This document shows, piece by piece, positions 9,129-17,411 of a stretch of DNA of 50,383 nucleotides (its first letter is position 1; each line of letters starts with the position of its first letter). The notes under the pieces were generated by a model, which was given only the letters and a program-made list of their open reading frames with translations, was not told where the DNA came from and did not search any database. The stretch covers positions 1-50,383 of the forward strand of contig JAJDYI010000023.1 of the NCBI GenBank assembly GCA_022825235.1, in the 5' to 3' direction. A program made the position numbers and the translations under genes. Source of the stretch: Alphaproteobacteria bacterium. GTDB lineage: Bacteria > Pseudomonadota > Alphaproteobacteria > TMED109.

Positions 9129-9289
9129 TCGCGCTCCCCCGCCGCATCCGCGCGCTCGTCACCTTTCTCGACCCCGAACCACTTGTTGGGGCAGTGGAAC
9201 GCCCCCGCATCGCCCACCGCGTATTTTCCGGCGGACACCTTCTCCGCGTTGGTGTAGGCCATCGAAACCAGCCGCGCAGCGGTAGTCAT
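9125..9289 (-). CDS. Small ORF translationally coupled to hamA
   Basis: A 54-residue frame starts at ATG 9289 and ends in a TGA that overlaps the hamA GTG start. It contains an AGKYAVGDAGAFHCPNKWF stretch with one Cys and one His, but no known domain that I recognise. The 4-base overlap, repeated between hamA and hamB, suggests a third cistron. The frame stays open further upstream to 9664, but that part looks like non-coding sequence. It could also be a degraded remnant whose stop happens to overlap. Confidence 0.35.
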   Translation of the reverse strand: MTTAARLVSMAYTNAEKVSAGKYAVGDAGAFHCPNKWFGVEKGDERADAAGERE

Positions 9290-9570
9290 CGAAGGCCTGT
9301 GGTGACGGCACTCGCCGGTGAAGCGTTCTGCAATAGGTCCGTGATCCTTCGCCTGAGTTCGTGACGCGGCGCTATCACCCCGGCGTTCTCGCAGGCGGCC
9401 GGCGACCGTGTCGGTCATGTTGTCGGGCTTCTCCTCGGCAACGTCCTCGCCGAGTTGATCGAATGCATTCTCGCTCTTGCCAGCGCGGCTCGCCGATGCC
9501 GCATCCCGGTCTGGGGCCGAGGCAGTTTCCGCAGGCGAGACCATCACCATCGTGGGCTTCCACGCCTGCG

Positions 9571-9759
9571 TCACCAAGAACCGCGAGTCCAGACAATGCC
9601 ACCACCCCCGACCGCCTGTGCCGCCAAGTGCTTGGCCTGTTGCCTCGTCGGCATGGCGTTCCACACGTACCGGTAGACGCCCGCGGTACTCGCCGGCATT
9701 CTGGCGAGGATGGCCGAGCCGGGATCCAAGCGGTAGGTAATGTTCCGAAGCAACGTCAT
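9571..9759 (-). pseudogene. N-terminal fragment of a TnpB-like (IS200/IS605 OrfB) protein
   Basis: The 62-codon frame begins with a segment like the start of TnpB proteins: LRNITYRLDP at residues 4-13 and GVYRYVWNAM at residues 27-36, the usual (Y/F)RL-P ... RYVWN pattern. It then stops. No RuvC or zinc-ribbon region follows. I read it as a relic of an IS605-type element beside the Hachiman-like locus. The match is short, so it remains tentative. Confidence 0.45.
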
Positions 9760-9984
9760 GGGGTCATGATTAGAACATTATAGGTTCATATGCAATATCG
9801 GTAGCACCTTTTGATGTAATCCCCTATAGGACCCCACTACACAACCTCATTCCGAATGATTGAGTAATGACGCCGGCGTGGCACCTTGATCCCTGACGAG
9901 GGCTCGATATCAGGTATTGATCGTCATACGTCAGACTTTGCGTCGCAGGATGTAGGTTCACGTCCACGAGAAGCATCCGACCAA
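9760..9984. other. AT-rich divergent intergenic region
   Basis: This lies between the TnpB relic and bipA. It is clearly AT-richer than its surroundings from 9760 to 9860 and presumably holds the bipA promoter. An upstream in-frame extension of bipA from 9886 is possible but looks non-coding. Confidence 0.4.
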
Positions 9985-11883
9985 ATGACCGTCACAAATG
10001 CGGAGAAGCCCCACATCCGCCCCGTCCGGCCCGCGGCGGAGGAGCGCCGCGCTGCGGTGAACCTCCGTAACATCGCCATCATCGCGCACGTCGACCACGG
10101 CAAGACGACCCTGGTCGACGGCCTGCTGCGCCAAAGCGGCACCGTGCGGGCCAACCAGCCCATGCAGGAACGCGCGCTGGACAGCGGCGAGATTGAACGC
10201 GAGCGCGGCATCACGATCCTGGCCAAGTGCACGGCGATCGACTGGCGCGGTGTGCGCATCAACATCGTCGATACGCCCGGCCACGCGGACTTTGGCGGCG
10301 AGGTGGAACGGGTGCTCGGCATGGTCGACGGCGTGCTCGTCCTGGTGGACGCGGCCGAGGGCCCGATGCCGCAGACCAAGTTCGTCGTGGACAAGGCGCT
10401 CCGGCTCGGCCTGCGGCCGATCGTGGCGATCAGCAAGATGGATCGCGCCGACGCCCGGCCCGAGGCCGTGCACGAAGCGGTCTTCGACCTGTTCGACGCC
10501 CTCGGAGCGACCGACGCGCAGCTGGATTTCCCGACCGTCTACGCGTCCGCGCGCGCCGGCTGGGCCTCTCTCGACCCGGCTGTCGCCGGGACCGGGATGG
10601 ACCCGCTGATCGAGACCGTGCTGGCGCACGTCCCGGCACCGGCGACGGACCGGGACGGGCCCTTCCGCATGCTGATCAGCCTCCTCGAGTCCGACCCCTT
10701 CCTCGGTCGGCTGGTGAGCGGCCGCGTGCTCTCCGGCGGGGTGGAGACCGGCCAGACCGTGACAGCGCTCGGGGTGGACGGCGCCGTCGTCGAGGTCACG
10801 CGTCTCACCAAGCTGCTCCGCGCGCGCGGACTGGAACGGATCGCGGTCGAGCGGGCCGAGGCCGGCGAGATCGTGACGCTTGCGGGCCTCAAGACCGCGT
10901 CCGTGGGGGATACCATCGCCGGCTCTGAGCACTGCGAGCCGATACCGGCCGAGCCGATCGATCCGCCCACGATCTCGATGGTGTTCTCGATCAACACCTC
11001 ACCGCTCGCCGGGCGCGAGGGGACGCAGCTCACCTCGCGCATGATCGGTGCCCGCCTGGCGCGCGAGAGCCAGGGCAATGTCGCGATCCAGGTGACCGAG
11101 ACCGGTGAGGAGCACGCCTTCGAGGTGGCCGGCCGTGGCGAGCTTCAGCTCGCAGTGCTGATAGAGACGATGCGCCGCGAGGGCTTCGAGCTCTCGATCA
11201 GCCGCCCGCGGGTGCTCATGCGCGAGGACCCGGACGGCGGCGCGCCGCTCGAGCCCATCGAGGAAATCCAGGTCGACGTGGACGACGCGTTCGTGGGCGA
11301 CGTGGTGAACGCGCTCGCCGAGCGGCGCGCGGAACTCATCGACCTCCGGCCCTCCGGGCGCGACAAGAGCCGCGTGCGGTTTCATGGCCCGTCGCGCGGC
11401 CTGATCGGCTTCAACGGCGAGCTGCTCACCGTGACCCGGGGCACGGCGATCATGCACCGGATCTTTCACGGCTACGCGCCGTTCAGGGGCCCGATCGCGG
11501 GACGTCGGAACGGCGTGCTGGTCTCGAGTGCCGACGGGAAGGCGGTCCCGTACGCGCTCTGGAACCTGGAGCCGCGGGGGACGCTGTTCGTCAAGCCGGG
11601 CATGCCCGTCTATGGCGGGATGATCGTGGGCGAGCATTCGCGCCCGCAGGACCTCGACGTCAATCCGCTGCGGAGCAAGCAGCTGACCAACATCCGGGCC
11701 GCGGGCAAGGACGATGCCGTGCGGTTGAGCCCGCCGCGGCCGATGCCGCTCGAGATCGCGCTTGCCTACCTTGCGGATGACGAGCTGCTCGAAGTGACGC
11801 CCACGTCGATCCGGCTTCGCAAGCGGCTGCTCGACCCGTCTGCGCGCCGCCGTGCCGCCCGGGCGAAATCCGCGGCACGCTGA
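9985..11883 (+). CDS. typA: Translational GTPase BipA/TypA
   Basis: This translational GTPase is 632 residues from ATG 9985. The G1 motif AHVDHGKTT, the switch II region [15 protein letters not shown], and SKMD at the G4 position (NKxD in most members) are present, followed by domain II, the EF-G-like domains III and V, and the BipA-specific C-terminal domain ([20 protein letters not shown] region, split across the C-terminal third). BipA binds ribosomes and assists assembly and stress adaptation. The canonical family start is near [15 protein letters not shown], so GTG 10057, preceded by a GGAGGAG sequence, is a credible alternative start. The gene is monocistronic and convergent with tumA. 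Confidence 0.93.
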   Translation: MTVTNAEKPHIRPVRPAAEERRAAVNLRNIAIIAHVDHGKTTLVDGLLRQSGTVRANQPMQERALDSGEIERERGITILAKCTAIDWRGVRINIVDTPGHADFGGEVERVLGMVDGVLVLVDAAEGPMPQTKFVVDKALRLGLRPIVAISKMDRADARPEAVHEAVFDLFDALGATDAQLDFPTVYASARAGWASLDPAVAGTGMDPLIETVLAHVPAPATDRDGPFRMLISLLESDPFLGRLVSGRVLSGGVETGQTVTALGVDGAVVEVTRLTKLLRARGLERIAVERAEAGEIVTLAGLKTASVGDTIAGSEHCEPIPAEPIDPPTISMVFSINTSPLAGREGTQLTSRMIGARLARESQGNVAIQVTETGEEHAFEVAGRGELQLAVLIETMRREGFELSISRPRVLMREDPDGGAPLEPIEEIQVDVDDAFVGDVVNALAERRAELIDLRPSGRDKSRVRFHGPSRGLIGFNGELLTVTRGTAIMHRIFHGYAPFRGPIAGRRNGVLVSSADGKAVPYALWNLEPRGTLFVKPGMPVYGGMIVGEHSRPQDLDVNPLRSKQLTNIRAAGKDDAVRLSPPRPMPLEIALAYLADDELLEVTPTSIRLRKRLLDPSARRRAARAKSAAR

Positions 11884-12032
11884 TCACCCATCGGGGGGTG
11901 AGGAGGCCTTTCGAAGCGAACCGAATACAGCGATACCTTCTCCTGCTGGCCCGGCCGTGAGCATCACCCACCGCTCCGATCCTCCACGCCCGCCGGCCAT
12001 GACCGGCTTCGCATGCCGCCCGGCTCGGCCGA
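11884..12032. other. Convergent intergenic region
   Basis: A short hairpin (CACCC / GGGTG, 11885-11900) directly follows the bipA stop. No U-run is visible. Nothing else is seen. Confidence 0.35.
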
Positions 12033-12413
12033 TCACGCCGGGTTGGGAGAGGTGGGGGTCAGTGCGACGTCGAGCCTCACCTGATCGTAAGGAACCCGCG
12101 GCACGAGCGTGCCGCGCTGTCCCTCCGTCAGCTCTACCAGTCCGTAGCGCGACATTGTCTTCAGCGTCCGCGACAAGTTCGACTTGTTGCGTCCGGCCAA
12201 CTCCGCAAGCTCCGTGAGGGAGTCTGGCTTCTCTCTGGCAATCGTTGCCAGAAGCTCGCGATTACGCCCCGAGAGCACCTTCGCAAAGCTCTCGATGGAG
12301 GTGAACCAGACCGTGGGCTCGCCCTTGGCCGGCTTGTGCTCTCCTCGCACGATCGCGATCGTGCGCTGCTTCATCCGGTCGTAGCTCGCAATACGGACCC
12401 TGAGTGTCTTCAT
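12033..12413 (-). CDS. TumA-like antitoxin, winged-helix (MarR-like) regulator
   Basis: This 126-residue protein has a helix-turn-helix in its second half (LTELAELAGRNKSNLSRTLK, then the wing YGLVELTEGQRG). It resembles the COG4190/HVO_A0114-type regulators that serve as TumA antitoxins. Its ATG overlaps the stop of the TumE-like frame (ATGA), the toxin-before-antitoxin order known for TumE/TumA. The gene is intact. In the family TumA neutralises TumE and represses the operon. Confidence 0.75.
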   Translation of the reverse strand: MKTLRVRIASYDRMKQRTIAIVRGEHKPAKGEPTVWFTSIESFAKVLSGRNRELLATIAREKPDSLTELAELAGRNKSNLSRTLKTMSRYGLVELTEGQRGTLVPRVPYDQVRLDVALTPTSPNPA

Positions 12414-12679
12414 GGGACCGATCCCCTTTCCTTCAGGACGGCGTCGACTTCATTCCAGAAGTCCAGGACCAGCGCCGCCGCACCCCGATACTCGTACGGC
12501 CCGATGGATCGACGCCGGTGTCGGTGATCGCTCTCGCGGCGCCTTCGCGTTCCCGGACCCTGTCGCTCTCTCACCGGGTGGGCGTTGTCGAAACCGACCA
12601 GCCTCTCTTCGTCCGGCGCGTGCAGTGTAAGCGAGCAATTCAGCCCGTGGCTTCAACCTTCCTCCGTGCTCGCGCCCAT
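12410..12679 (-). pseudogene. TumE-like toxin with N-terminal stop and deletion (DUF6516-like)
   Basis: Starting at ATG 12679, five bases past the DUF2188 gene, the frame reads MGASTEEG and then TGA. The same frame resumes with SHGLN, then ERLVGFDNAHP, ESDHRH, GPYEYRGAAALVLDFWNEV and ends at 12410 inside the tumA start. The LVG(F/Y)DN, DHRH and DFW-EV motifs are those of TumE (DUF6516). Against a normal TumE about 20-25 residues between the first nine codons and the SHG segment are missing and replaced by the stop. The toxin is probably dead, while tumA remains intact. Confidence 0.72.
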
Positions 12680-12681
12680 GG

Positions 12682-12906
12682 CTAACCCTTGGGCGGGAAC
12701 GGATCATTCCCGTGCGAATCGCGCTCTCGGATGCGACCGTCGCGGCCGTGCACGAAAAGCTCCGTGCGCTGGTTGCGGGCGATCTGACGTCCCGCGTCGA
12801 TGGCCTCCCGCTGGGTCTGGTGAACGGACGTGGCACGCCGGCTACCGGCACCGCGCACGGCCCACCCTTCCTCATGCGGGACAACATGCTGGCTGCGCTT
12901 CCTCAT
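12682..12906 (-). CDS. DUF2188 family small protein
   Basis: This 74-residue protein starts at ATG 12906 with a strong GGAGG site 6 bases upstream. Its motifs HVVPHEEGWAV, REAIDAGRQIARNQ and ELFVHGRDGRIRERDS, with the terminal GNDPFPPKG, are those of DUF2188. The function of the family is unknown. It heads a minus-strand operon DUF2188-tumE-tumA with spacings of 2 bases and a 4-base overlap, so it may be part of the toxin-antitoxin unit. Confidence 0.85.
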   Translation of the reverse strand: MRKRSQHVVPHEEGWAVRGAGSRRATSVHQTQREAIDAGRQIARNQRTELFVHGRDGRIRERDSHGNDPFPPKG

Positions 12907-12982
12907 TGTAACCTCCTGATGGGGAGCCCTTCTTGTACGGCATTGACTTTGTCAGGCGGGCGTTGACCAAGCCTCACTTAAG

Positions 12983-13018
12983 GTTTACATTATGGATATA
13001 GAATGAAAATACGTAAAC
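12983..13018. promoter_or_regulatory. Inverted repeat GTTTAC/GTAAAC, candidate operator of the XRE/ImmA gene
   Basis: Perfect 6-bp arms (GTTTAC at 12983-12988, GTAAAC at 13013-13018) flank an AT-rich centre 20 bases upstream of the XRE/ImmA start. This fits autoregulation by its helix-turn-helix domain and control of the divergent DUF2188-tumEA operon. Confidence 0.45.
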
Positions 13019-13037
13019 TTCAAGCCTGAGGGACAAC

Positions 13038-14249
13038 ATGTTTGGAGACCGCCTGAAGCTAGCCCGAAAGAAGGCCGGTTACTCACTGCGCGGCCTCTCG
13101 GACGCCCTGGGAGGCGCTCCGAGTGCCCAGGCAATCGGCAAGTATGAGCGCGGCGAGATGATGCCCAGTTCCGGTGTCCTACTTCAGATCACTGCTGCGC
13201 TTGGCGTCTCGATGGAATTCCTCCTCAGCGAACAGGTCGAGGAGTTGGAAGCTGCCGAATTCCGCAAACGCTCTGGCACGAGTGCCCGGGACCGCGCGCG
13301 TATCGAGGCCGCAGTCATCGATGCCCTGCAGCGCTACCTCGCAATCGAAGAAATACTGGAACTCGACAGCGGTGCCTGGAGAGCGCCCAGGTTCGGCAAC
13401 CGGTTCCTGGGACGGGAGGAAGATGGGGAGGTCTTGGCAGAGGATCTGCGCCACGGTTGGAGGCTCGGGACCGATCCCATCCCAAACATGACCTCATTGC
13501 TCGAAGACCGGGGAATCAAGGTGCTCGTCACTTCTCTGCCCGACGGCGTCTCCGGCCTTACCTGTCTCGTGCGCCGCCCGCGTCACAAGACGAAAGTGCC
13601 GGTCATTGTGGTGAACGACCGGGGCACCCTGGAACGGCGCCGGCTTACGCTCGCTCACGAGCTTGCGCATCGGCTGATCGACACGACTTCGCCCGTTGAT
13701 CACGAAAAGGCGTCAGATGTCTTCGCCGGAGCGTTTCTTGTTCCGCGAGATCACTTGGTACGCGAAATCGGCAAACATCGGAACGCCCTTGGATACCACG
13801 AACTGATCCAGCTCAAGCGCATGTACCGAGTGAGCGCGGCGGCCCTGCTGGTCCGGCTCGGCCAAGTCGGTGTCATCGATCGATCAACCCTGGCCTACGC
13901 CTTTCAGACTTACGCGCGTGGATGGAGGAGAAACGAACCTGATCCGCTGGAAGATCCGGGCCAGGAGGGAAAGTACGAACTTCCGCGACGTTTCGAGAGA
14001 CTCTGCTACTGGGCCCTCGCCGAGCAGCTCATCGGGCAGAGCAAAGCTTCCGAACTGCTGCAAAAGCCTTTGGCAGAGATCGAACAGGGACTGATGGGAC
14101 CTGCCGAGGGCCATGCGGACAGGACACCAGCTACCCGCAGAGCGGGCCTGAAGGCCCGGTCGCGCCGCGCTATGATGGGGCATGGAACAGATCCTCAACG
14201 TGCACATCGAGAAGCTGCCCGAGGGCGTGTACTTGGCAACCTCGGATGA
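13038..14249 (+). CDS. XRE helix-turn-helix protein with ImmA/IrrE metalloprotease domain
   Basis: The 403-residue frame has an N-terminal XRE helix-turn-helix (residues 4-60, with ARKKAGYSLRGLSDALGG) and an ImmA/IrrE-type peptidase with the zinc motif HELAHR near residue 206, then the second-shell FAGAFLVPR. Such proteins cleave repressors or antitoxins in response to stress, or act as antitoxins themselves. The last 45-50 residues (after about position 14100) are Arg/Ala-rich and unlike the family. They run through a hairpin and into the hicB start, so the natural C-terminus has probably been lost or replaced by read-through. No toxin gene is directly adjacent in the same unit except hicBA downstream. 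Confidence 0.8.
   Translation: MFGDRLKLARKKAGYSLRGLSDALGGAPSAQAIGKYERGEMMPSSGVLLQITAALGVSMEFLLSEQVEELEAAEFRKRSGTSARDRARIEAAVIDALQRYLAIEEILELDSGAWRAPRFGNRFLGREEDGEVLAEDLRHGWRLGTDPIPNMTSLLEDRGIKVLVTSLPDGVSGLTCLVRRPRHKTKVPVIVVNDRGTLERRRLTLAHELAHRLIDTTSPVDHEKASDVFAGAFLVPRDHLVREIGKHRNALGYHELIQLKRMYRVSAAALLVRLGQVGVIDRSTLAYAFQTYARGWRRNEPDPLEDPGQEGKYELPRRFERLCYWALAEQLIGQSKASELLQKPLAEIEQGLMGPAEGHADRTPATRRAGLKARSRRAMMGHGTDPQRAHREAARGRVLGNLG
14143..14158. terminator. GC hairpin inside the 3' end of the XRE/ImmA frame
   Basis: CGGGCC-TGAA-GGCCCG is a perfect 6-bp stem with a tetraloop. It lies 24 bases before hicB and inside the unusual tail of the XRE/ImmA frame. It may end transcription of that gene or insulate hicBA; it has no U-run. 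A TATGAT box at 14171-14176 just after it could serve as the -10 of a separate hicBA promoter. Confidence 0.3.
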
Positions 14250-14412
14250 GATTTCTGGCTTGGTGGCCCAGGGCCGAACGGTGACCGAGACGCTCGAGAT
14301 CGCCCGCGACGTAGCCAGGAAATTACTGGCCGCCCAGGCGGAGCGCCAGGGGCGGCCGGCACTGAAGGAAACTGGAGATGCCTTCGACTATCCGCTAGTC
14401 GTCAGCGGGTAG
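14182..14412 (+). CDS. hicB: HicB-like antitoxin (DUF1902-like)
   Basis: This 76-residue protein has the HicB partial RNase H-like fold: an early beta-strand LNVHIEKLPEGVYLATSDE, then GLVAQGRTVTETLEIARDVA. HicB masks the HicA toxin and usually binds its own promoter. It overlaps the long XRE/ImmA frame by 68 bases and is followed by hicA after 8 bases. The order antitoxin-toxin and small sizes fit a complete type II HicBA pair. Confidence 0.85.
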   Translation: MEQILNVHIEKLPEGVYLATSDEISGLVAQGRTVTETLEIARDVARKLLAAQAERQGRPALKETGDAFDYPLVVSG

Positions 14413-14420
14413 CGGCAAAG

Positions 14421-14648
14421 ATGGGAAGGCTGGCGGGCTTTTCCTGCCGGCAGATTGCCAGACGCCTGAGGACGCTCGGTTTCGCTTTCGACCGGCAGGC
14501 GGCAGGGTCGCATGAGATCTGGTTCCATGCGGAGACGGATCGGTACACCACGATCCCCAACCACCCCGGCGATATCCCCGAGGGCACCTTGCGCGCCATT
14601 CTCAGGCAGGCCGGTATATCGCCCGATGAATTCCTGAAGACGCGTTGA
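14421..14648 (+). CDS. hicA: HicA-like mRNA interferase toxin
   Basis: This 75-residue protein has the double-stranded-RNA-binding-like fold of HicA (YcfA-like). The catalytic GSH motif is present (AAGSHEIWF, His near residue 31), followed by TTIPNHPGDIPEGTLRAIL, which is typical of the family. It should cleave mRNA independently of ribosomes. It is the only complete classical toxin of this window with an intact antitoxin, hicB. Confidence 0.88.
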   Translation: MGRLAGFSCRQIARRLRTLGFAFDRQAAGSHEIWFHAETDRYTTIPNHPGDIPEGTLRAILRQAGISPDEFLKTR

Positions 14649-15038
14649 CGGCTCTTGAGCAACAACCCGAACGGACCGGACAGGTCTGCTTCCTTGCGGA
14701 CGGGCGCGGCCTGAGCCATTCGCCCTCGCTATACCGGACCCAGGTCCGCTACGGGCCCAGCGTCCGCCGTCAGACCGGTCCGGCGGATCAATGGGCTGAC
14801 GGTCGTCAATCCGTTTGCCTGAGAGCCGCCAAGTTGGCGAAGGAGTCGCCCGGGACCGGGACACGCCGCGTCAAAATGGCATATCCGTCGTGTCTTGGTT
14901 GGCGTGCAACGGATTCCCTGCCAGCACCGCCCGGAATCACCGCACGGCATGGTGAGGTCCGGGTCAGACCACAGACATAAGCCCCCAATAGCGCTGCCCA
15001 CACCGCTCAATTAGCATGCTCGATGACCCACGCGACCG
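14649..15038. other. Intergenic stretch, no supported gene
   Basis: Short open frames exist on both strands, but none resembles a known protein or has a convincing ribosome-binding site. It separates hicBA from the membrane protein gene. Confidence 0.4.
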
Positions 15039-16196
15039 GTGTCCGGCGCGAGCACCTGCCTGAACTCAACCGCGTTTCATTGCATGTTCTCTGTTGCGAC
15101 TGGGGATGAAGGCCTCCCCACGCTTGTGCTGATCGGGATCGGCGCTCTCGCCCTGGTCGGCGGCTACTGGCGCGGCGGGGAAGTATGGCGCCAGCGCCAC
15201 TTGATCCCCATCGGTGGGACCGCATCGAAGCTGCATATCGATGGCAGGTTCGGCGAGCTCGCCGTGTTCACGATGATGCTGATCGCCGTCGGGATCGTGA
15301 TGGTCTCCTGCCCGGACGTGGGCCTGTACTACGCGGGCGAGCCCGAGTTCGCCTACGTGCTCTTCTGGTTCGCCTGCGTCTTCGGCGCCACCGAGTTCTA
15401 CTCGCGGTGGGCGGTCAAGGCGGCCGCAAAGGACGGCCAAGGCGTCAAGGCCGGGGACGGCACCCAGCCGGCGGGCGAAACCGTCGGCGACAGGGGCCGC
15501 GGCCGGCCGGAGGCCGATGACGTCGCCACCCACCTCAAACGTGGGTACCGCATCTACAACCTCTACACCTGCGTGCTCTTCGGTTTGGGCGGACTCGCGC
15601 TTGCCAAGGTTGCACTGCAATTCCGCCACGACTGGCAGGCAAACGCGTCGGCCGCCCAGCAGCTGGTTACCAGGGCGGAAGCGCTGCTCACGATCCAGCC
15701 CGCCGTGTTCGACCTCAATGCCATTGTCGAAGTGGAAAGGGTCTACCTGGCCTTCCGGCAACTGTTGAGTGACGTGCTTGTACAGGTCGAGCCCATCGCC
15801 TTCATCTTTCTCTACGTCATGATGATGACACTGCTGATATCACTGACGCCGCTCTCGGCAGCGTTTCGTGTCGGTGCCCGCCAGTTGGGGTCGGCTGCTT
15901 CCCTGTTCATGGTGGTGAGCCTTCTGGCCATTTCGCTGGCCAGCTACTTCATTCACGCCATTACCGTCTCGCGCGTACTCGCTGAATCGCTGTCGCACAT
16001 GGAGTCATGGTCCGCCACGGACCAACGGCATTACATGCGGTATTCGGAGATCTACCAGGACGTGCAGGCGGCGGGCTCGGTCACCGGATTCATCAGGGTG
16101 CTGCTCTCCGAAGCGGTCTTCCTCGTCATCATCGTCGGGGTCGTGCAGCAGGCGGCGACCGGCATCCGCAATCTCGCGGGGCGAACCCCTTCATGA
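15039..16196 (+). CDS. Polytopic membrane protein coupled to an EEP phosphoesterase
   Basis: This 385-residue frame contains about seven hydrophobic segments: roughly residues 27-44, 73-91, 100-117, 175-192, 250-270, 290-315 and 350-370. A charged loop lies between the third and fourth (residues 120-165). I recognise no family. Its stop overlaps the start of the next gene (ATGA), so the two are translated together and probably act together at the inner membrane. The start is uncertain: GTG 15039 or ATG 15084, with no clear ribosome-binding site at either. The second start removes 15 residues and leaves all hydrophobic segments. Confidence 0.7.
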   Translation: MSGASTCLNSTAFHCMFSVATGDEGLPTLVLIGIGALALVGGYWRGGEVWRQRHLIPIGGTASKLHIDGRFGELAVFTMMLIAVGIVMVSCPDVGLYYAGEPEFAYVLFWFACVFGATEFYSRWAVKAAAKDGQGVKAGDGTQPAGETVGDRGRGRPEADDVATHLKRGYRIYNLYTCVLFGLGGLALAKVALQFRHDWQANASAAQQLVTRAEALLTIQPAVFDLNAIVEVERVYLAFRQLLSDVLVQVEPIAFIFLYVMMMTLLISLTPLSAAFRVGARQLGSAASLFMVVSLLAISLASYFIHAITVSRVLAESLSHMESWSATDQRHYMRYSEIYQDVQAAGSVTGFIRVLLSEAVFLVIIVGVVQQAATGIRNLAGRTPS

Positions 16197-17221
16197 CAGA
16201 GGCCGTCGCGGTCCTGCTGCTCCTGCTGGTCGTCGCGACCGTCATCGTCTTCCTGGCGAACCGGTGGAAGTCGCCTCGCTACGGCAGCATCGCGCTCATC
16301 GGGACAACCGACCTGCGTGCGGCTGGCGACGCCATGCAAGTCGTCACATGGAATGTCGGTTACGGATCGCTCGGGGCCGGGGCGGACTTTGTCGCGGACG
16401 GCGGAAGCAGCATCAGGGCCCTGGATCGCCGGAGCATCGTCACCGCGGTGAACGCAGTCGGCGAGACCCTGGCGCACCTGGATGCCGATCTCGTCCTCCT
16501 TCAGGAGATGGCAGGCGCGAGCTTCGTCACCCGGGGCGTCGACATCACAGCGGGTGTGCTGCGACCGCTGAGCGGCTACCGCACCGCCTCCTGGGAGGAC
16601 TTTGCCACGACGTTGCTGCCGCCGCCCCTCAGGATTTCGCACGGGATGATGACTCTCGCCCGCATCACCGCCCCGGAGTGCACGGCACACCCCCTGCCGC
16701 AGGAGCCCGGTTTCCGCCTCGGCATGCTCAAGAAGCACTACGGTGCCCTCGTCACCCGGATTCCGCTCGCGGACGGCCGCGAGTGGGTGGTCATGAACAT
16801 CCACCTCTCCGCGTTCGACGACGGCGGAGCGGTCAGGGCGCGGCAGGTATCGGCGCTGCTGACGGTGGCACAGGAGGAATACCGGCGCGGCGCCCACGTG
16901 GTGGTGGGCGGCGACTGGAACATGCGGCTCACCGCCACCTCGTTCCCGCACGACACCGAGACGAAATATCTCTCGTGGATCCACGATTTCCCCCGCGAGG
17001 CGGCTCCCGAGGGCTGGGCCTTCGGCCTCGATCCGTCCGTCCCCAGCGTGCGCACGCTGCATCGGCCCTACGAAACGGGGGTCAACTACGTGACCATCGT
17101 CGACGGATTTCTCGTCTCCCCCAACGTGACGATCGAACGGGTAGAGACCGCCGACCTCGGCTTCCGCCACACTGACCACCACCCGGTCCTGGCTTCCCTG
17201 CGCATGAGCGGTGACCGATGA
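16193..17221 (+). CDS. Membrane-anchored endonuclease/exonuclease/phosphatase (EEP) protein
   Basis: This 342-residue protein begins with one hydrophobic helix (residues 3-21), so the catalytic domain should be tethered to the membrane. The EEP (DNase I-like) fold is visible from VVTWNVGYG near residue 47, LVLLQEM with the metal-binding Glu near 104, MNIHLSAF near 202, VVGGDWNM near 238-245 and the terminal HTDHHPVLASL with the catalytic Asp-His. The substrate could be DNA, RNA, a phosphoinositide-like lipid or a nucleotide; the sequence does not say. Its ATG overlaps the stop of the membrane protein gene, so the pair forms one unit. Confidence 0.82.
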   Translation: MTEAVAVLLLLLVVATVIVFLANRWKSPRYGSIALIGTTDLRAAGDAMQVVTWNVGYGSLGAGADFVADGGSSIRALDRRSIVTAVNAVGETLAHLDADLVLLQEMAGASFVTRGVDITAGVLRPLSGYRTASWEDFATTLLPPPLRISHGMMTLARITAPECTAHPLPQEPGFRLGMLKKHYGALVTRIPLADGREWVVMNIHLSAFDDGGAVRARQVSALLTVAQEEYRRGAHVVVGGDWNMRLTATSFPHDTETKYLSWIHDFPREAAPEGWAFGLDPSVPSVRTLHRPYETGVNYVTIVDGFLVSPNVTIERVETADLGFRHTDHHPVLASLRMSGDR

Positions 17222-17238
17222 CGAAGCCTCTCCCGCAC

Positions 17239-17411
17239 TTGAACCGTCGGCACACGCATCGCCACTCGATGCGGCGCACCGCCTCGCAATGCCCCGGCGC
17301 CGGAGGAGAATCCGCCGACTCAGCCGGCCCGGTGTTCGTATAGCCCGACCCGCTGCAGGAGGTGGAAATGGATGCCCCCGAGCAAGACGGCCTGAGCGTG
17401 GCTGAAGCCCG
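17239..17411 (+). repeat. Copy A of a long direct repeat: leader and start of the small alpha/beta gene
   Basis: This stretch recurs at 24534-24694 with roughly 80 percent identity by eye. It covers the leader, the AGGAGG ribosome-binding site and the first codons of the small gene at 17368. The shared leader contains CACACGCATCGCCACTCGAT and TTCGTATAG blocks and is presumably the promoter or 5' leader of the module. Confidence 0.75.

Noticed and set aside
9290-9664. Upstream part of the 179-codon minus-strand frame before hamA
   Set aside because: It is Arg/Asp/Ala-rich without family features and overlaps the TnpB relic. Only the last 54 codons were kept, at low confidence.
9886-9984. 33-codon N-terminal extension of BipA
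   Set aside because: The extension is not protein-like, and the family normally starts within a few residues of [15 protein letters not shown].
14806-15003. Minus-strand open frame with PGGAG and Arg-rich sequence
   Set aside because: It resembles spurious frames often called in GC-rich intergenic DNA; no ribosome-binding site or family.
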